Of a stretch of DNA of 64,000 nt, positions 52,208-61,181 are shown piece by piece (position 1 is the stretch's first letter; every line of letters starts with the position of its first letter). Below the pieces are notes generated by a model, which had not been told where the DNA came from, did not search any database, and worked only from the letters and a program-made list of their open reading frames with translations. The DNA comes from Rhodocyclales bacterium. GTDB lineage: Bacteria > Pseudomonadota > Gammaproteobacteria > Burkholderiales > Rhodocyclaceae. Both the position numbers and the translations under genes were made by a program. The stretch is taken from positions 1 to 64,000 of the forward strand of contig JACRPA010000008.1 in the NCBI GenBank assembly GCA_016214145.1, read 5' to 3'.

Positions 52208-53365
52208 TTAGCGCGTAACCGGCTGCGCGGCGGGCAGCACGGGGAATTTTCTGATGATGACGATGTAGGCCAGGATCTCGAAGGCGATCAGGCCGACGGT
52301 GACCATGAGCTCGGCGAGCGACGGGAAGTAGTGCCAGCCCGCGCCGGTCTCGTAGCCGACGAGGAAGCCGTTGATGCGCAGGAGCATCCCGCCCACCATC
52401 AGCATCACCGCGGAGACGAAGAGCTTCGAGGCGCTGCGGCGGGCGGCGGCCGGCGCCAGCAGGACCAGCGGCACGACGAAGGCCGCCATCTCCAGCCAGA
52501 ACATGCCGGCTTCCAGCGTGCCCGAGAAGGCCGTGCCGAACGCGCCGCGGAACACCAGGTCGAGGATGCGCACGGCGACGTAGGCGGCGAGCAGCCCGAC
52601 CATGATCTTCGACAGCGGCGTCAGCACCTTCGTCTCCAGCGGCCGGCCGAAGCCGGTCGAGGACAACGTCGCCTCGAAGATCACCACGGCGAAGCCGAGC
52701 AGGATGGCCGTCATCAGGTAGATCAGCGGCAGCATCGCGCCGGACTGCCAGAGCGGGTGGATCTGCTGGCCGAAGATCACCAGCAGCGAGCCGAGCGAGG
52801 ACTGGTGCATCGAGGGCAGCAGCACGCCGAGGGCGATGATGAAGAAGAGCAGCTTGTTGAGCTTCTGCTTCACGTCCTTCATGCCGAGCTTCTCCAGGAA
52901 GACCGGCGAGAACTCGATCCACATCACCACGATGTAGGCCGTAATGCAGACCGCCACCTCGAACATCACCGAGTTCACCTGGGCGTAGCCGGGCCAGAAG
53001 ATGTGCCAGACGTTCCACCAGCGGCCCAGATCGAAGATGACCGAGGCGCCGGCCAGCGTGTAGCCGAACAGGCTGGCCAGCAGCGCCGGGCGCACCAGCG
53101 GGTGGTACTCGCCGCGATTGAAGATGTAGACCAGCAGCGCCATGGCGTAGCCGCCGCAGGCGAAGGCCGAGCCGACGACGACGTCGTAGGCGATCCAGAT
53201 GCCGAAGGGGAAGCCGTCGTTGATGTTGGCCACCGCGCCGAGGCCGTAGAAGAAGCGGTAGACCAGGATGACGCCGGCGATCACCGAGAGCATGCCGAGC
53301 AGCAGCGTGAATGGGGTGAACAGGTTGCCGCCGAGCGGCGCCGGTGCATGGGTGTGATTAGCCAT
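52208..53365 (-). CDS. hybB: HybB/NrfD-family membrane subunit
   Basis: A 385-residue polytopic protein of the NrfD/PsrC family with about ten hydrophobic segments, beginning LFTPFTLLLGMLSVIAGVILVYRF. Conserved segments include FPFGIWIAYDVVVGSAFACGGYA and VNSVMFEVAVCITAYIVVMWIEF, and a HQSSLGSLLVIFG loop. It is the quinone-reactive membrane anchor for HybOAC. It overlaps hybA by 8 bp. Confidence 0.94.
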   Translation of the reverse strand: MANHTHAPAPLGGNLFTPFTLLLGMLSVIAGVILVYRFFYGLGAVANINDGFPFGIWIAYDVVVGSAFACGGYAMALLVYIFNRGEYHPLVRPALLASLFGYTLAGASVIFDLGRWWNVWHIFWPGYAQVNSVMFEVAVCITAYIVVMWIEFSPVFLEKLGMKDVKQKLNKLLFFIIALGVLLPSMHQSSLGSLLVIFGQQIHPLWQSGAMLPLIYLMTAILLGFAVVIFEATLSSTGFGRPLETKVLTPLSKIMVGLLAAYVAVRILDLVFRGAFGTAFSGTLEAGMFWLEMAAFVVPLVLLAPAAARRSASKLFVSAVMLMVGGMLLRINGFLVGYETGAGWHYFPSLAELMVTVGLIAFEILAYIVIIRKFPVLPAAQPVTR

Positions 53366-54407
53366 TCTGGCCTCCCTCTTCGTCTTCGGGCCTGACGTTG
53401 CGCCTGGCGATGAAAGTCAGCGCCCCCAGCACGGCGATCGGCGCGATGAGGCCGCCGTAGAGCGAGTGCTGCAGGGTTTCCGACAGCGCGGCATCGGACT
53501 GCGGCGGCAGGTCCGGGTAGCCCAGCTTCTCGAAGGGCACGCCGGAGAGCATCAGCATCTGCGTGCCGCCGAACTCCTTCTCGCCGTAGAGGTGGTCGAG
53601 GTACTTGCCGGCGACGTTCGGGTAGGCCTGGCCGGACTCGTCCTTCCAGCCCTTGCGGCGCATTTCGCCCTTGCCTTCCGGCGCGCCCTGCAGCTGCTTC
53701 TCCTGCGCCGCGCGCAGGTGGCCGCGCGGGAATTCGGCTTTCTCGCCGGGCTTCATGGCCAGGCGCCGCTTCGCCTCCTCGCGCAGGACGGACACCTTGC
53801 CGTAGAGCGTGGCGCCGGTCGGGCAGACCTCGGCGCAGGCGGCGTACTTGCCGTCCTTGTGGCGATGCACGCACAACTGGCACTTGCTGATCTGCGGGAT
53901 GGCCTTGTCGTAGGTGAAGCGCGGCACGCCGAAGGGGCAGGCCGCCACGCAGTAGCGGCAGCCGATGCAGGCCTCCTTGTCGTAGCTGACGATGCCGGTC
54001 TTCGGGTCCTTCTGCATGGCCGACACCGGACAGGCCGAGACGCAGGAGGGATCGACGCAGTGCATGCACGACTTCTTGACGAAGGCGTAGCCGTTCTCCT
54101 CGCTGTCCTTGGTCGCCAGCGAGCCGTGGCGGTAGGCCTTGATGACGTTGAGCGTCTTGCCGGAGATGTCCAGCGGCGTGTCCCAGTACTGTTCCTGGGT
54201 GCTGAACTCCGGCGGCATGCCGTTGGCCTCCTTGCAGGCGGCCACGCAGGCCTTGCAGCCGACGCAGAGGATGGAATCGAAGAGCAGCCCGACAGCCTCG
54301 GGCGGCATGTCCTTGTTGCTGCGCGCCTGTGCCGGACAGCTCGCCGCCCCCGTTGCGAGGGCGGCGCCGCCGGCCAGCGACGCCTTGAAGAAATTGCGCC
54401 GGTCCAT
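53358..54407 (-). CDS. hybA: HybA, periplasmic 4Fe-4S electron transfer subunit
   Basis: A 349-residue protein. A Tat signal is present (MDRRNFFKASLAGGAAL), followed by four cysteine clusters of ferredoxin type: CVGCKACVAAC, CMHCVDPSCVSACP, CIGCRYCVAACPFG and CQLCVHR..CAEVCPTGA. A C-terminal membrane helix (LIAPIAVLGALTFIA) anchors it. It relays electrons from HybO to HybB. It follows hybO after 2 bp. Confidence 0.95.
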   Translation of the reverse strand: MDRRNFFKASLAGGAALATGAASCPAQARSNKDMPPEAVGLLFDSILCVGCKACVAACKEANGMPPEFSTQEQYWDTPLDISGKTLNVIKAYRHGSLATKDSEENGYAFVKKSCMHCVDPSCVSACPVSAMQKDPKTGIVSYDKEACIGCRYCVAACPFGVPRFTYDKAIPQISKCQLCVHRHKDGKYAACAEVCPTGATLYGKVSVLREEAKRRLAMKPGEKAEFPRGHLRAAQEKQLQGAPEGKGEMRRKGWKDESGQAYPNVAGKYLDHLYGEKEFGGTQMLMLSGVPFEKLGYPDLPPQSDAALSETLQHSLYGGLIAPIAVLGALTFIARRNVRPEDEEGGQNG

Positions 54408-54409
54408 GG

Positions 54410-55549
54410 TCACTCGCCTTTCTGCCGGGGCTGGGCTTCGTCCTGCTTGCCGAGGTTCTTCGCCAGCATGGCCGCGCCGCCCGCCGCAGCGCCGGCGATG
54501 GCCGCCAGCGCCGCCGCCGCCGCGAAGCTGGCCTTGCCCTGCTCCTCGACGATGCGCGGGTAGGAGGCCGGCGGCATCATGCCCTTCAGCACCGCCGTCT
54601 GGTGGATCGGCTTGGCGAAGCCGACGCCCTTCTCGGTGCAGCCGATGCAGGGATGGCCGCAGCCGACCGGCCAGTTGTTCTCGCCGGCGTCGCCGAAGCC
54701 GATGGTCGAGCAGTTGGCGTAGGTCTCCGGCCCCTTGCAGCCAAGCTTGTAGAGGCAGTAGCCCTTGCGGTGGCCCTCGTCGCCGAACTCCATGGCGAAG
54801 CGGCCGGCGTCGAAGTGGGCGCGGCGCTCGCAGTGCTCGTGGATGATGCGGCCGTAGGCGAACTTGGGACGGCCGAGCTGGTCGACGTCGGGCAGCTTGC
54901 CGAAGGTGAGGAAATGCACCGCCGTGGCGAGGAAGTTGTAGGGATTCGGCGGGCAGCCGGGAATCGTCACCACCGGCTTGCCGAGCACGTCGCCGACGCT
55001 GGAGGCGCCGGTCGGGTTCGGCTCGGTGGAGGGCATGCCGCCCCAGGAGGCGCAGGAGCCGATGGCGATCACCGCCGCGGCGTCGGCCGCGCACTCCTTG
55101 ACGATGTCGATGGCCTTGTGGCCGCCGACCTTGCAGTAGATGCCGTTGTCCTTGACGGGAATGGCGCCCTCGACCACCAGGATGTACTTGCCCTTGTTGG
55201 CCTTCATGGCGGACTTGCGCGCCGCCTCGGCCTGGTGGCCGGCGGCCGCCATCAGCGTCTCGTGGTAATCGAGCGAGATGACGTCCAGGATGAGTTTCTC
55301 CAGGGTCGGGTGCTCGGCGCGCAGCAGCGACTCCGAGCAGCCCGTGCATTCCTGGAAGTGCAGCCAGATCACCGACGGCCGCCTGGCCTTCTCGACGGCC
55401 TTGGCGATGGCCGCCTCCGCGCCGGTCGGCAGGCCCAGCGTGGTCGCCGTCGCCGCGCAGAACTGCATGAATTCGCGCCGGTTGATGCCGAGCCGGCTGG
55501 CCACCGTGAGGGCGGCTTCCGTTGTTTCCTCGATGTAGGTTTCGCTCAT
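54410..55549 (-). CDS. hybO: Hyb-type [NiFe] hydrogenase small subunit HybO
   Basis: A 379-residue subunit with a Tat motif (INRREFMQF, Arg24-Arg25), FQECTGCSESLLRAEHP (Cys68, Cys71), GSCASWGG, PGCPPNPYN and the later cluster cysteines. A C-terminal Ala-rich helix (AAAALAAIAGAAAGGAA) serves as anchor. Unlike HupS it has only the standard four proximal ligands: Gly70 and the second Gly of WGG stand where HupS has extra Cys. It is thus expected to be O2-sensitive. The start at 55549 follows AGAGG; a sigma-54 promoter lies 142-156 bp upstream. Confidence 0.95.
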   Translation of the reverse strand: MSETYIEETTEAALTVASRLGINRREFMQFCAATATTLGLPTGAEAAIAKAVEKARRPSVIWLHFQECTGCSESLLRAEHPTLEKLILDVISLDYHETLMAAAGHQAEAARKSAMKANKGKYILVVEGAIPVKDNGIYCKVGGHKAIDIVKECAADAAAVIAIGSCASWGGMPSTEPNPTGASSVGDVLGKPVVTIPGCPPNPYNFLATAVHFLTFGKLPDVDQLGRPKFAYGRIIHEHCERRAHFDAGRFAMEFGDEGHRKGYCLYKLGCKGPETYANCSTIGFGDAGENNWPVGCGHPCIGCTEKGVGFAKPIHQTAVLKGMMPPASYPRIVEEQGKASFAAAAALAAIAGAAAGGAAMLAKNLGKQDEAQPRQKGE

Positions 55550-55690
55550 GTTCTCGATCCTCTGATTAGCCCCGATTAGCCCCAGTCCTCGCCCCCGGCA
55601 GGTACCGGAGACCCTCCCAAAAACAGCGTCTTGCACAGAAACGCCCATCCTTGGAACCCGTCCGCTGGAAAGCGCTTCACAGGATCGATT

Positions 55691-55705
55691 ACAAGTTCCG
55701 TGCCC
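55691..55705 (-). promoter_or_regulatory. sigma-54 promoter (-24/-12) for the hyb operon
   Basis: The minus strand reads GGGCACG-GAAC-TTGT, sharing GGCACGGAACTTG with the hupS promoter. The consensus TGGCACG-N4-TTGC is matched with one mismatch in each box. Confidence 0.7.
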
Positions 55706-55728
55706 GCCCAAAGCGACTTTTGAATGCT

Positions 55729-55739
55729 TTGCGGATCAA
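55729..55739. promoter_or_regulatory. TTG-N5-CAA palindrome, possible HoxA/HupR site
   Basis: TTG-CGGAT-CAA lies 24 bp beyond the -24 element. HupR of Rhodobacter is reported to bind TTG-N5-CAA. The motif is short and will occur by chance, so the call rests on position. Confidence 0.3.
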
Positions 55740-55852
55740 GGCGTTGGCTGCTTCCCGCCATGCGCCCCAAGACCTTGCGACAGACAGGATGACCGCTTTG
55801 CTTTTCTGAGTGGAAGGCAACTTGCCACCTGATTTTCCTGTTTTCCTTTAAT

Positions 55853-55865
55853 CATCAATTATTTA
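55853..55865. promoter_or_regulatory. IHF-like site upstream of hyb sigma-54 promoter
   Basis: CATCAATTATTTA matches WATCAANNNNTTR at all positions but the first. It is about 150 bp upstream of the hyb -24 box in an AT-rich stretch; IHF bends DNA in many sigma-54 promoters. Confidence 0.3.
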
Positions 55866-56018
55866 CACGTGCATGCAAAATTCTTGACGGCTGCGGCAAA
55901 GCCGCTTGGCAGTCCATGCATCCGCGGCGGGGTGGGCGGCGCCTGCGGTGCGACGAACGGGCGGGAAGCGTGAATTAGTGCTCTGGCTTATCAGCCGTGC
56001 TTATGACATCCTTTCGGC

Positions 56019-57626
56019 ATGAAATTGAACGACTTGCTTCCGAACAGCGGCAACGCGGCGACGCTCGACCCCGAGCGCTACCAGGTCTGGCTCGCCACCC
56101 TGCCCTTCGAGCGGCCCGGCGTCGCCGCGCAGGCGCTGATGAACGAATTGCAGCGTTTCCGCGCGGCCAACAGCCGCACGCGGATCAAGCTGCTCGAAGC
56201 TTCGCTGGAGACCGCCCACCGCCTGGTGCGCGAAGTGGAAAAGCAGCTGGCCGCCAGCGCCCTGCCGCTGGAGCAGGAGGTGCAGCTGGTGCTGATCGCC
56301 ACCAACGCCCTGCTCAAGACGCTGGCCGCCTGCTACGCCGAAATCGCCGACGAGATCCACCACAAGTGGATCGGCATCGGCTTCGCCAAGCCCCTGCGCC
56401 TGGCGACGCTGCGCGCCATGGAATTCCAGGCGCTGCGCCTCGACCTCGCCTACCGCGTCTATGCGCGCGGCTCCAAGTCGGCCTGGTCCGAGCTGCACCG
56501 CCTCTACCGCATCGCCCGCGGCGGCGGCTTCGCCACCGACAAGCCGCAGGGCGTCCGCGCCAGCGCCGAGCAGATCTACGTGAACGCCCTGCTGCTCGAC
56601 TTCGCCGAACCGACCAAGCTCGCCCCGGGCGAGCTGGAGCGCGTGCGCTTCTACATCGAGCGCCACGCCAAATTCGCCCAGCTCGATGAAGCCCATGCCG
56701 TGAAGAAGGGCGACGAGTCCCTCGACGCCTGCTTCCTCATCAAGACGAAGGATTCCCGCGCCGGCCGCTCGCTGGTGCGCACCGGCAACACGCCCATCGA
56801 GGCGGGCGACCTCGTCCTGCGCTGCAACCGCCTGCTCGCCAAGCTGCAGGGACAGATCGGCGGCATCGAGAAAGGCATCGAGCCGGCCAGGCTCGGCCTG
56901 CCGCTGGCGGCGCGCCAGTCGAGCTACGTGATGCTGATGCGCAACCTGCACCGGCTGTGGAGCGCGCCGCCGCTGCGCCGCTTCAGCCGGCAGAAGTTCA
57001 AGCCGCGGGTGGACCTCGTCGTCGGCTTCGACCTGTTGTGGACCTACCTCGCCGGCCCGGCCAACCGCCGCCGCACCGACGAACTGCCGGTGAAGATCGA
57101 CACCAGCGAATGGGCCATCGGCAATGAAAGCCCGGGCGGCTTCTCCCTGCAGTACCTCGCCGGCAACGCGGCGCCGGTGCGCGTCGGCGAAGTCGTCGGC
57201 CTGCGCCCGCGCGACCAGAGCGTGGTGCACATCTGCCTGACGCGGCGCGTCGTCACCGGCGACCTGCAAAGCCTGGAGCTCGGCCTGCAGAACCTGGCGC
57301 CGGGCGGCATGCCGACCATGGTCTCGCTGGAAAGCACGGACAAGCAGGGCCGCAAGCAGGTCAAGGCGGTTCGCGTCATCGTCCTGGCCAAGCTGCCCTC
57401 GGCCGGCGACGGCCCGGCCCTCATCGCGCCGGCGCACACCATCCAGCCCGGCGTGTCGGTCTACCTGCAGCAGCGCAACGGCCCGCTGCGCCTGTGGGTC
57501 AGCAAGCCCATCGAGCAATGCCCGGGCTGCGAGGTCTTCGCCCTGATTCCCTACACACCCGCAGGCCAGGCGCAAAACCCGCCGGGAACGACGGCGGGCG
57601 CCCGCAACGCGGCCCTCGCCGGATGA
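56019..57626 (+). CDS. protein with PilZ-like C-terminal domain (tandem paralogue 1)
   Basis: A 535-residue soluble protein. The first 300 residues are helical, with YRVYARGSKSAWSELHRLYRIA and APGELERVRFYIERHAKFAQL. The C-terminal part has RRFSRQKFKPR, which could be the RxxxR motif, and EWAIGNESPGGFSLQYLAG, which contains the NxSxxG of PilZ domains, then VGEVVGLRPRDQSVVHICLTRRV. If correct it may bind cyclic di-GMP, but the two motifs are unusually far apart. It is divergent from hybO. A paralogue follows. Confidence 0.65.
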   Translation: MKLNDLLPNSGNAATLDPERYQVWLATLPFERPGVAAQALMNELQRFRAANSRTRIKLLEASLETAHRLVREVEKQLAASALPLEQEVQLVLIATNALLKTLAACYAEIADEIHHKWIGIGFAKPLRLATLRAMEFQALRLDLAYRVYARGSKSAWSELHRLYRIARGGGFATDKPQGVRASAEQIYVNALLLDFAEPTKLAPGELERVRFYIERHAKFAQLDEAHAVKKGDESLDACFLIKTKDSRAGRSLVRTGNTPIEAGDLVLRCNRLLAKLQGQIGGIEKGIEPARLGLPLAARQSSYVMLMRNLHRLWSAPPLRRFSRQKFKPRVDLVVGFDLLWTYLAGPANRRRTDELPVKIDTSEWAIGNESPGGFSLQYLAGNAAPVRVGEVVGLRPRDQSVVHICLTRRVVTGDLQSLELGLQNLAPGGMPTMVSLESTDKQGRKQVKAVRVIVLAKLPSAGDGPALIAPAHTIQPGVSVYLQQRNGPLRLWVSKPIEQCPGCEVFALIPYTPAGQAQNPPGTTAGARNAALAG

Positions 57627-57731
57627 GGCAGCGCGCCGGTCGGTGACAAACGGGGGTGGCAGGGGCGGCCGACTTATGCCATCCTTGTAAAGATTTCCCC
57701 GCCGTCGGTCCTCCGGAAAGGAATTCAAGGC

Positions 57732-59303
57732 GTGTTTCCGCTGTATTCCCTGGCATCCCTGCTGCCCGAAGGCGGTCAAGCCTTCGCCGCGGGACTGCAT
57801 CCGGAGATGCTGCGGTCCTGGCTGGACACCCTTTCAGGCATGCCGCCGGAGGAAGCCGCCATCGCCCTCACGGAACGCCTGAAGCGGCCGGGCGTCTCGG
57901 CCAGCTTCCGCGTCCGCCTGAAGATGCTCGACATGATGGCCGAGGAAACCCGGCGCATCGCGGGCCTCTTCGAAGCCGAACTGAACAGGGCGCATCACCC
58001 CCTCTCGACCGCCCTGCAGCGCAAGGTCGTCATCGGCAACGATCTGCTCAAGTACCACGCCCAATGCTACCGGGCCGCCGTCGACAGGCTCAAGGGCGGC
58101 TGGATCAGCCGGGGCAAAACCGACCTTCTGCGGCGCACGCTGGCGCACGCCATGGACATGGAGCGGCGGCGCCTTGTCCTGGCCTACCGCGCCTATGCGC
58201 CGGGCTCGAAATCCGCCTGGCGCAGCCTGCACGCGCTGCACCGCGGCGCACCGACCGAAGGCCATGCCGCGCCTGCTTGCGCCGGCGCCGGCGACTCGCC
58301 CCGCCACCTCTACGTCAAGACGCTCCTGCTGGCGCTCGCCGAGCCGGTGCAGATGGCGCCGGGCGAGCTCGACCGCGCCCGCTTCTACCTGGACCGCTAC
58401 GCCGGCCTGGCCGAGCTGAAGGACCTGACGCGCTTTGCGAGGGAACCCAGCTCCCGCGAGGGCTGCTTCCTCATCCGGCAGGACGAGGAAGGGCCCGGGC
58501 GCTCCTTGCAGAAGTGGCACAACATCGAGACCCGGAGCGGCGACCTGCTGCTCGACTGCGGCCCCTTGCTGAAAAAGATGCGCAGCCAGATCGACGCGCT
58601 CGAGCACGGCGTGCTGCCCTCGAAGATCGGCCTGCCGAGCGTGGCGCACCGCCCGCAGTACCTGGCCATGATGAAAAACCTGCTCATGCTGTGGAGCGAT
58701 CCGCCTTCGCGCCGCTCCCCGCGCCAGCATTTCAAGCCGAGGGTCGAGATCGCCGCCGGCCTCGACGATCTCTGGACGCTGCTCTCCGGCGCCGCGCTCA
58801 AGCGCCGCCGCGACGACAGCGCGCCGTCCGATGCCGCCGCGCACGGCCTCGAACTCAGCGAATGGTCCGTCACCAACGAAAGCCCGACGGGTTTCGCCCT
58901 CCAGTACCTGAACGGCGAGAGCAGCGCGCTCTCCGTCGGCGCCCTCGTCGGCGTGCGTTCCCAGGATCGCAGCAAGTCGCATATCTGCCTGGTGCGGCGG
59001 CTCGTCAGCGGGGATCGGCGTCGCGCCGAACTCGGCCTGCAAAAATACGCGCCTTTCGCCGTGCCGACCCTGATCTCGTGGAGCGGCAGCGCCGCCGCCG
59101 GCAAGCCGCCGGCCAGGGCGATCGTGCTGCCGCGCGTGCCTTCCCTGGACGGCGCGGCGGCGGTCATCGTGGCGCCCCATGTGCTCAGGTCCGGCAAGCG
59201 CGTTCCGTTCGTTCTCGACGGCCGGAACGTGACGCGCCTGGCCGGCGCGCCCGTCGAGCGCTGCGCCGGCTACGAAATCTTCTCCCTCGGCAACCCGGAC
59301 TGA
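57732..59303 (+). CDS. protein with PilZ-like C-terminal domain (tandem paralogue 2)
   Basis: A 523-residue protein with the same architecture as its upstream neighbour: YRAYAPGSKSAWRSLHALHR, APGELDRARFYLDRYAGLAEL, SRRSPRQHFKPR and EWSVTNESPTGFALQYLNG, then VGALVGVRSQDRSKSHICLVRR. Overall identity is modest, so this is an old duplication. The start is GTG at 57732. The function is unknown; two divergent copies suggest different partners or signals. Confidence 0.65.
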   Translation: MFPLYSLASLLPEGGQAFAAGLHPEMLRSWLDTLSGMPPEEAAIALTERLKRPGVSASFRVRLKMLDMMAEETRRIAGLFEAELNRAHHPLSTALQRKVVIGNDLLKYHAQCYRAAVDRLKGGWISRGKTDLLRRTLAHAMDMERRRLVLAYRAYAPGSKSAWRSLHALHRGAPTEGHAAPACAGAGDSPRHLYVKTLLLALAEPVQMAPGELDRARFYLDRYAGLAELKDLTRFAREPSSREGCFLIRQDEEGPGRSLQKWHNIETRSGDLLLDCGPLLKKMRSQIDALEHGVLPSKIGLPSVAHRPQYLAMMKNLLMLWSDPPSRRSPRQHFKPRVEIAAGLDDLWTLLSGAALKRRRDDSAPSDAAAHGLELSEWSVTNESPTGFALQYLNGESSALSVGALVGVRSQDRSKSHICLVRRLVSGDRRRAELGLQKYAPFAVPTLISWSGSAAAGKPPARAIVLPRVPSLDGAAAVIVAPHVLRSGKRVPFVLDGRNVTRLAGAPVERCAGYEIFSLGNPD

Positions 59304-59319
59304 TCGGCAAGGTTCCCGG

Positions 59320-60102
59320 TCAGGACTGCCCCGGATCGGGCGCGAATCCGCCGGGGAAGGGCCGCGGGTGTCCAGGGTGTCCATGGCGCGGCGCAGGCGG
59401 GATGATGCCGCGCGCCACCAGGTTCTCGCGCGAATCGTAGTGGATCGTCAGCACCTCCTCCGGCGCCTCGCCGGCGCGGCGAAAATCCGTGTAGCGCGTC
59501 GGATCGTTCAGGCGCTCGCCGTGGCCGGTGCCCAGACGCTCCGCCTCCCGTTTGGCCCTGGCCTCGCCGACCGCATCGGCGGCCGCCGATTCCGCCGCGC
59601 GCGCCGCCGGCGCCTGCTTCGACAGCGCGCCCGACGTCATCGGATCGATGCGCGGCTCGACAAATTCCCGGAACACCGCCACGCCGATGACGCCGACGTT
59701 GTCCGGCCGCCCGCTGCGCGCGGCATAGGAATCCGGCAGCGCGGTGAAATAGAAGGCCGCCACGTCGTCGAGGCTCTTGCGCCAGCCGCGGATCTCGGCG
59801 GATTGCCACGGACCCAGCACGTAGCCCGACTGCCGCGCCGCCGCCGTCTCGCCGGTGACGGCATTCACGCCATCCACCGAAAGCACCGTCAGCAGCCGGC
59901 CGCCGCTGCGATTGACGAGCCGCACCGCATAGCGCTCGCCCGGCGTGCCGGCGACGTACAGGCGCCCGCCATGGCGCCAGGTTTCCAGTTTCTGCCCCGT
60001 CGCGCGGCTGACGATGTCCACCTCGGCCAGGCGGCCGGCGTCGGCCACCGAAGCACAGCCCGAAAGAATCGACAGCGCCAGGAGCGCAAGAAGTTTCCGC
60101 AT
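59320..60102 (-). CDS. putative envelope lipoprotein, unrecognised
   Basis: A 260-residue lipoprotein: LALSILSGCASVADAG gives a lipobox with Cys16. The body has LYVAGTPGERYAVRLVNRSGGRLLTVLSVDGVNAVTGETA and SGYVLGPWQSAEIRGWRKS, FYFTALPDSYAARSGRPDNVGVIGVAVFRE (segments) and a Pro/Gly-rich C-terminus. I know similar proteins only as uncharacterised partners of ECF sigma loci. It is convergent with the PilZ-like gene and divergent from the amidase; the sigma/anti-sigma pair is 1.1 kb away. Confidence 0.75.
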   Translation of the reverse strand: MRKLLALLALSILSGCASVADAGRLAEVDIVSRATGQKLETWRHGGRLYVAGTPGERYAVRLVNRSGGRLLTVLSVDGVNAVTGETAAARQSGYVLGPWQSAEIRGWRKSLDDVAAFYFTALPDSYAARSGRPDNVGVIGVAVFREFVEPRIDPMTSGALSKQAPAARAAESAAADAVGEARAKREAERLGTGHGERLNDPTRYTDFRRAGEAPEEVLTIHYDSRENLVARGIIPPAPRHGHPGHPRPFPGGFAPDPGQS

Positions 60103-60148
60103 GTTAGCCTCCGAAAAAAAGGGGTTGCATGCCATCAAACGGAGGCGC

Positions 60149-60856
60149 ATGAAAAACGGGGTTAAGGCGCTGCTGACGCTGGCCGCGCTGGCCTCTGCGG
60201 GCGCGCATGGCCAGCCGCTGGTCGCCCTCGATGTCGGCCACTCGCTTGCCCGGCCCGGCGCCATCAGCGCGCGCGGCGCGCCGGAGTTCGACTTCAACCT
60301 GAAGCTGGCGCAGGCCATTGCCGCCGAGCTGGGCAAGGGCGGCGTGGCGGTGCGCCTGATCGGCGCCGACGGCCTTGCCGACAATCCGGCCGAACGATCG
60401 CCGCAGGCCGCCGGCGCGCAGCTGCTGCTCTCCATCCACCACGACGCGGTCCAGCCGGAATACCTCCGGCACTGGCAGCACGGCGGCGAGACGCGCCCCT
60501 ACAGCGACCGCTTCCGCGGCCATGCCCTCTTCATCTCCGGCCGCAACCCGCAGGAAGCGCGCAGCCTGCACTGCGCCGCGCGCATCGGCGGCGCGCTGCG
60601 CCGCGCCGGCTTCATCCCCACCCGACACCATGCCGAGCCGATCGAGGGCGAGGCCCGGCCCTGGGCCGACTACGCCGCCGGTGTGCACTACTACGACAAC
60701 CTGGTGGTGCTGAAGACGGCGGAGGTGCCGGCGGTGCTGTTCGAGGCCGGCGTCATCGTCAACCGCCGGGAAGAATTGCTTCTGGCGCAGGAAGGCCGCC
60801 GCGCGCGCATGGCGAAGGCGGCGGCGCGCGGCATCCTCGATTGCCTGCCGCGGTGA
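60149..60856 (+). CDS. N-acetylmuramoyl-L-alanine amidase (Amidase_3)
   Basis: A 235-residue secreted zinc amidase that cleaves peptide stems from peptidoglycan. After a signal peptide (about 1-22) the zinc ligands and catalytic Glu are visible as LDVGHSLARPGA, EFDFNLKLA, LLSIHHDAVQ and VPAVLFEAGVIVN. It is shorter than AmiB/AmiC and has no AMIN domain. GGAGGCGC precedes the ATG. It is divergent from the lipoprotein gene. Confidence 0.88.
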   Translation: MKNGVKALLTLAALASAGAHGQPLVALDVGHSLARPGAISARGAPEFDFNLKLAQAIAAELGKGGVAVRLIGADGLADNPAERSPQAAGAQLLLSIHHDAVQPEYLRHWQHGGETRPYSDRFRGHALFISGRNPQEARSLHCAARIGGALRRAGFIPTRHHAEPIEGEARPWADYAAGVHYYDNLVVLKTAEVPAVLFEAGVIVNRREELLLAQEGRRARMAKAAARGILDCLPR

Positions 60857-60944
60857 ACCCATGAAGTGTGTCTTCCCCCTCGGCATTACTTGTGTTACGG
60901 TAATGCAGGATTTCAAATAATAAACAAACAAGGAGGGGGGAATC

Positions 60945-61181
60945 ATGATGGCACCATGCTATTCCTGCGGGGAGCAGATACGACTTGGCGACATCGTCGG
61001 TGTCGGCTATGTCATGTTCGGCAAGATCGTCTACATGATCGAACACGGCAAATACGGCGACGCCTTCAGGACGGACGATTGGGCGCATCTGGACAGCGGC
61101 TATGTGATACAGACAGCCGAAGGCGCGCTGTTTCATTGCGAGCACGAAGCGGAAATGGCCCTGCTCGACCGCGCCGACTAG
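60945..61181 (+). CDS. small hypothetical protein with a CxxC motif
   Basis: A 78-residue protein: MMAPCYSCGEQIRLGDIVGVGYVMF, later WAHLDSGYVIQTAEGALFHCEHEAEM. The CYSC and the HCEHE motif could bind one zinc ion. An AGGAGGGG ribosome site lies directly upstream. It is convergent with the anti-sigma gene, overlapping by 4 bp. No function can be given. Confidence 0.6.
   Translation: MMAPCYSCGEQIRLGDIVGVGYVMFGKIVYMIEHGKYGDAFRTDDWAHLDSGYVIQTAEGALFHCEHEAEMALLDRAD

Larger units (their letters stand above)
55550..56018. other. divergent regulatory region between hybO and the PilZ-like gene
   Basis: 469 bp without a gene. The proximal part (55550-55740) contains a 140-bp leader, the sigma-54 promoter (55691-55705) and a TTG-N5-CAA palindrome (55729-55739). 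The part from 55800 to 55870 is AT-rich and has an IHF-like site (55853-55865). The remainder has a GGCTGCGG/CCGC hairpin near 55890-55910. No gene was recognised. Confidence 0.6.

Noticed and set aside
49902-53018. 1038-codon minus-strand frame covering hybD, hybC and hybB
   Set aside because: Only its last 171 codons, hybD, are real; the rest is an out-of-frame reading of hybC and hybB.
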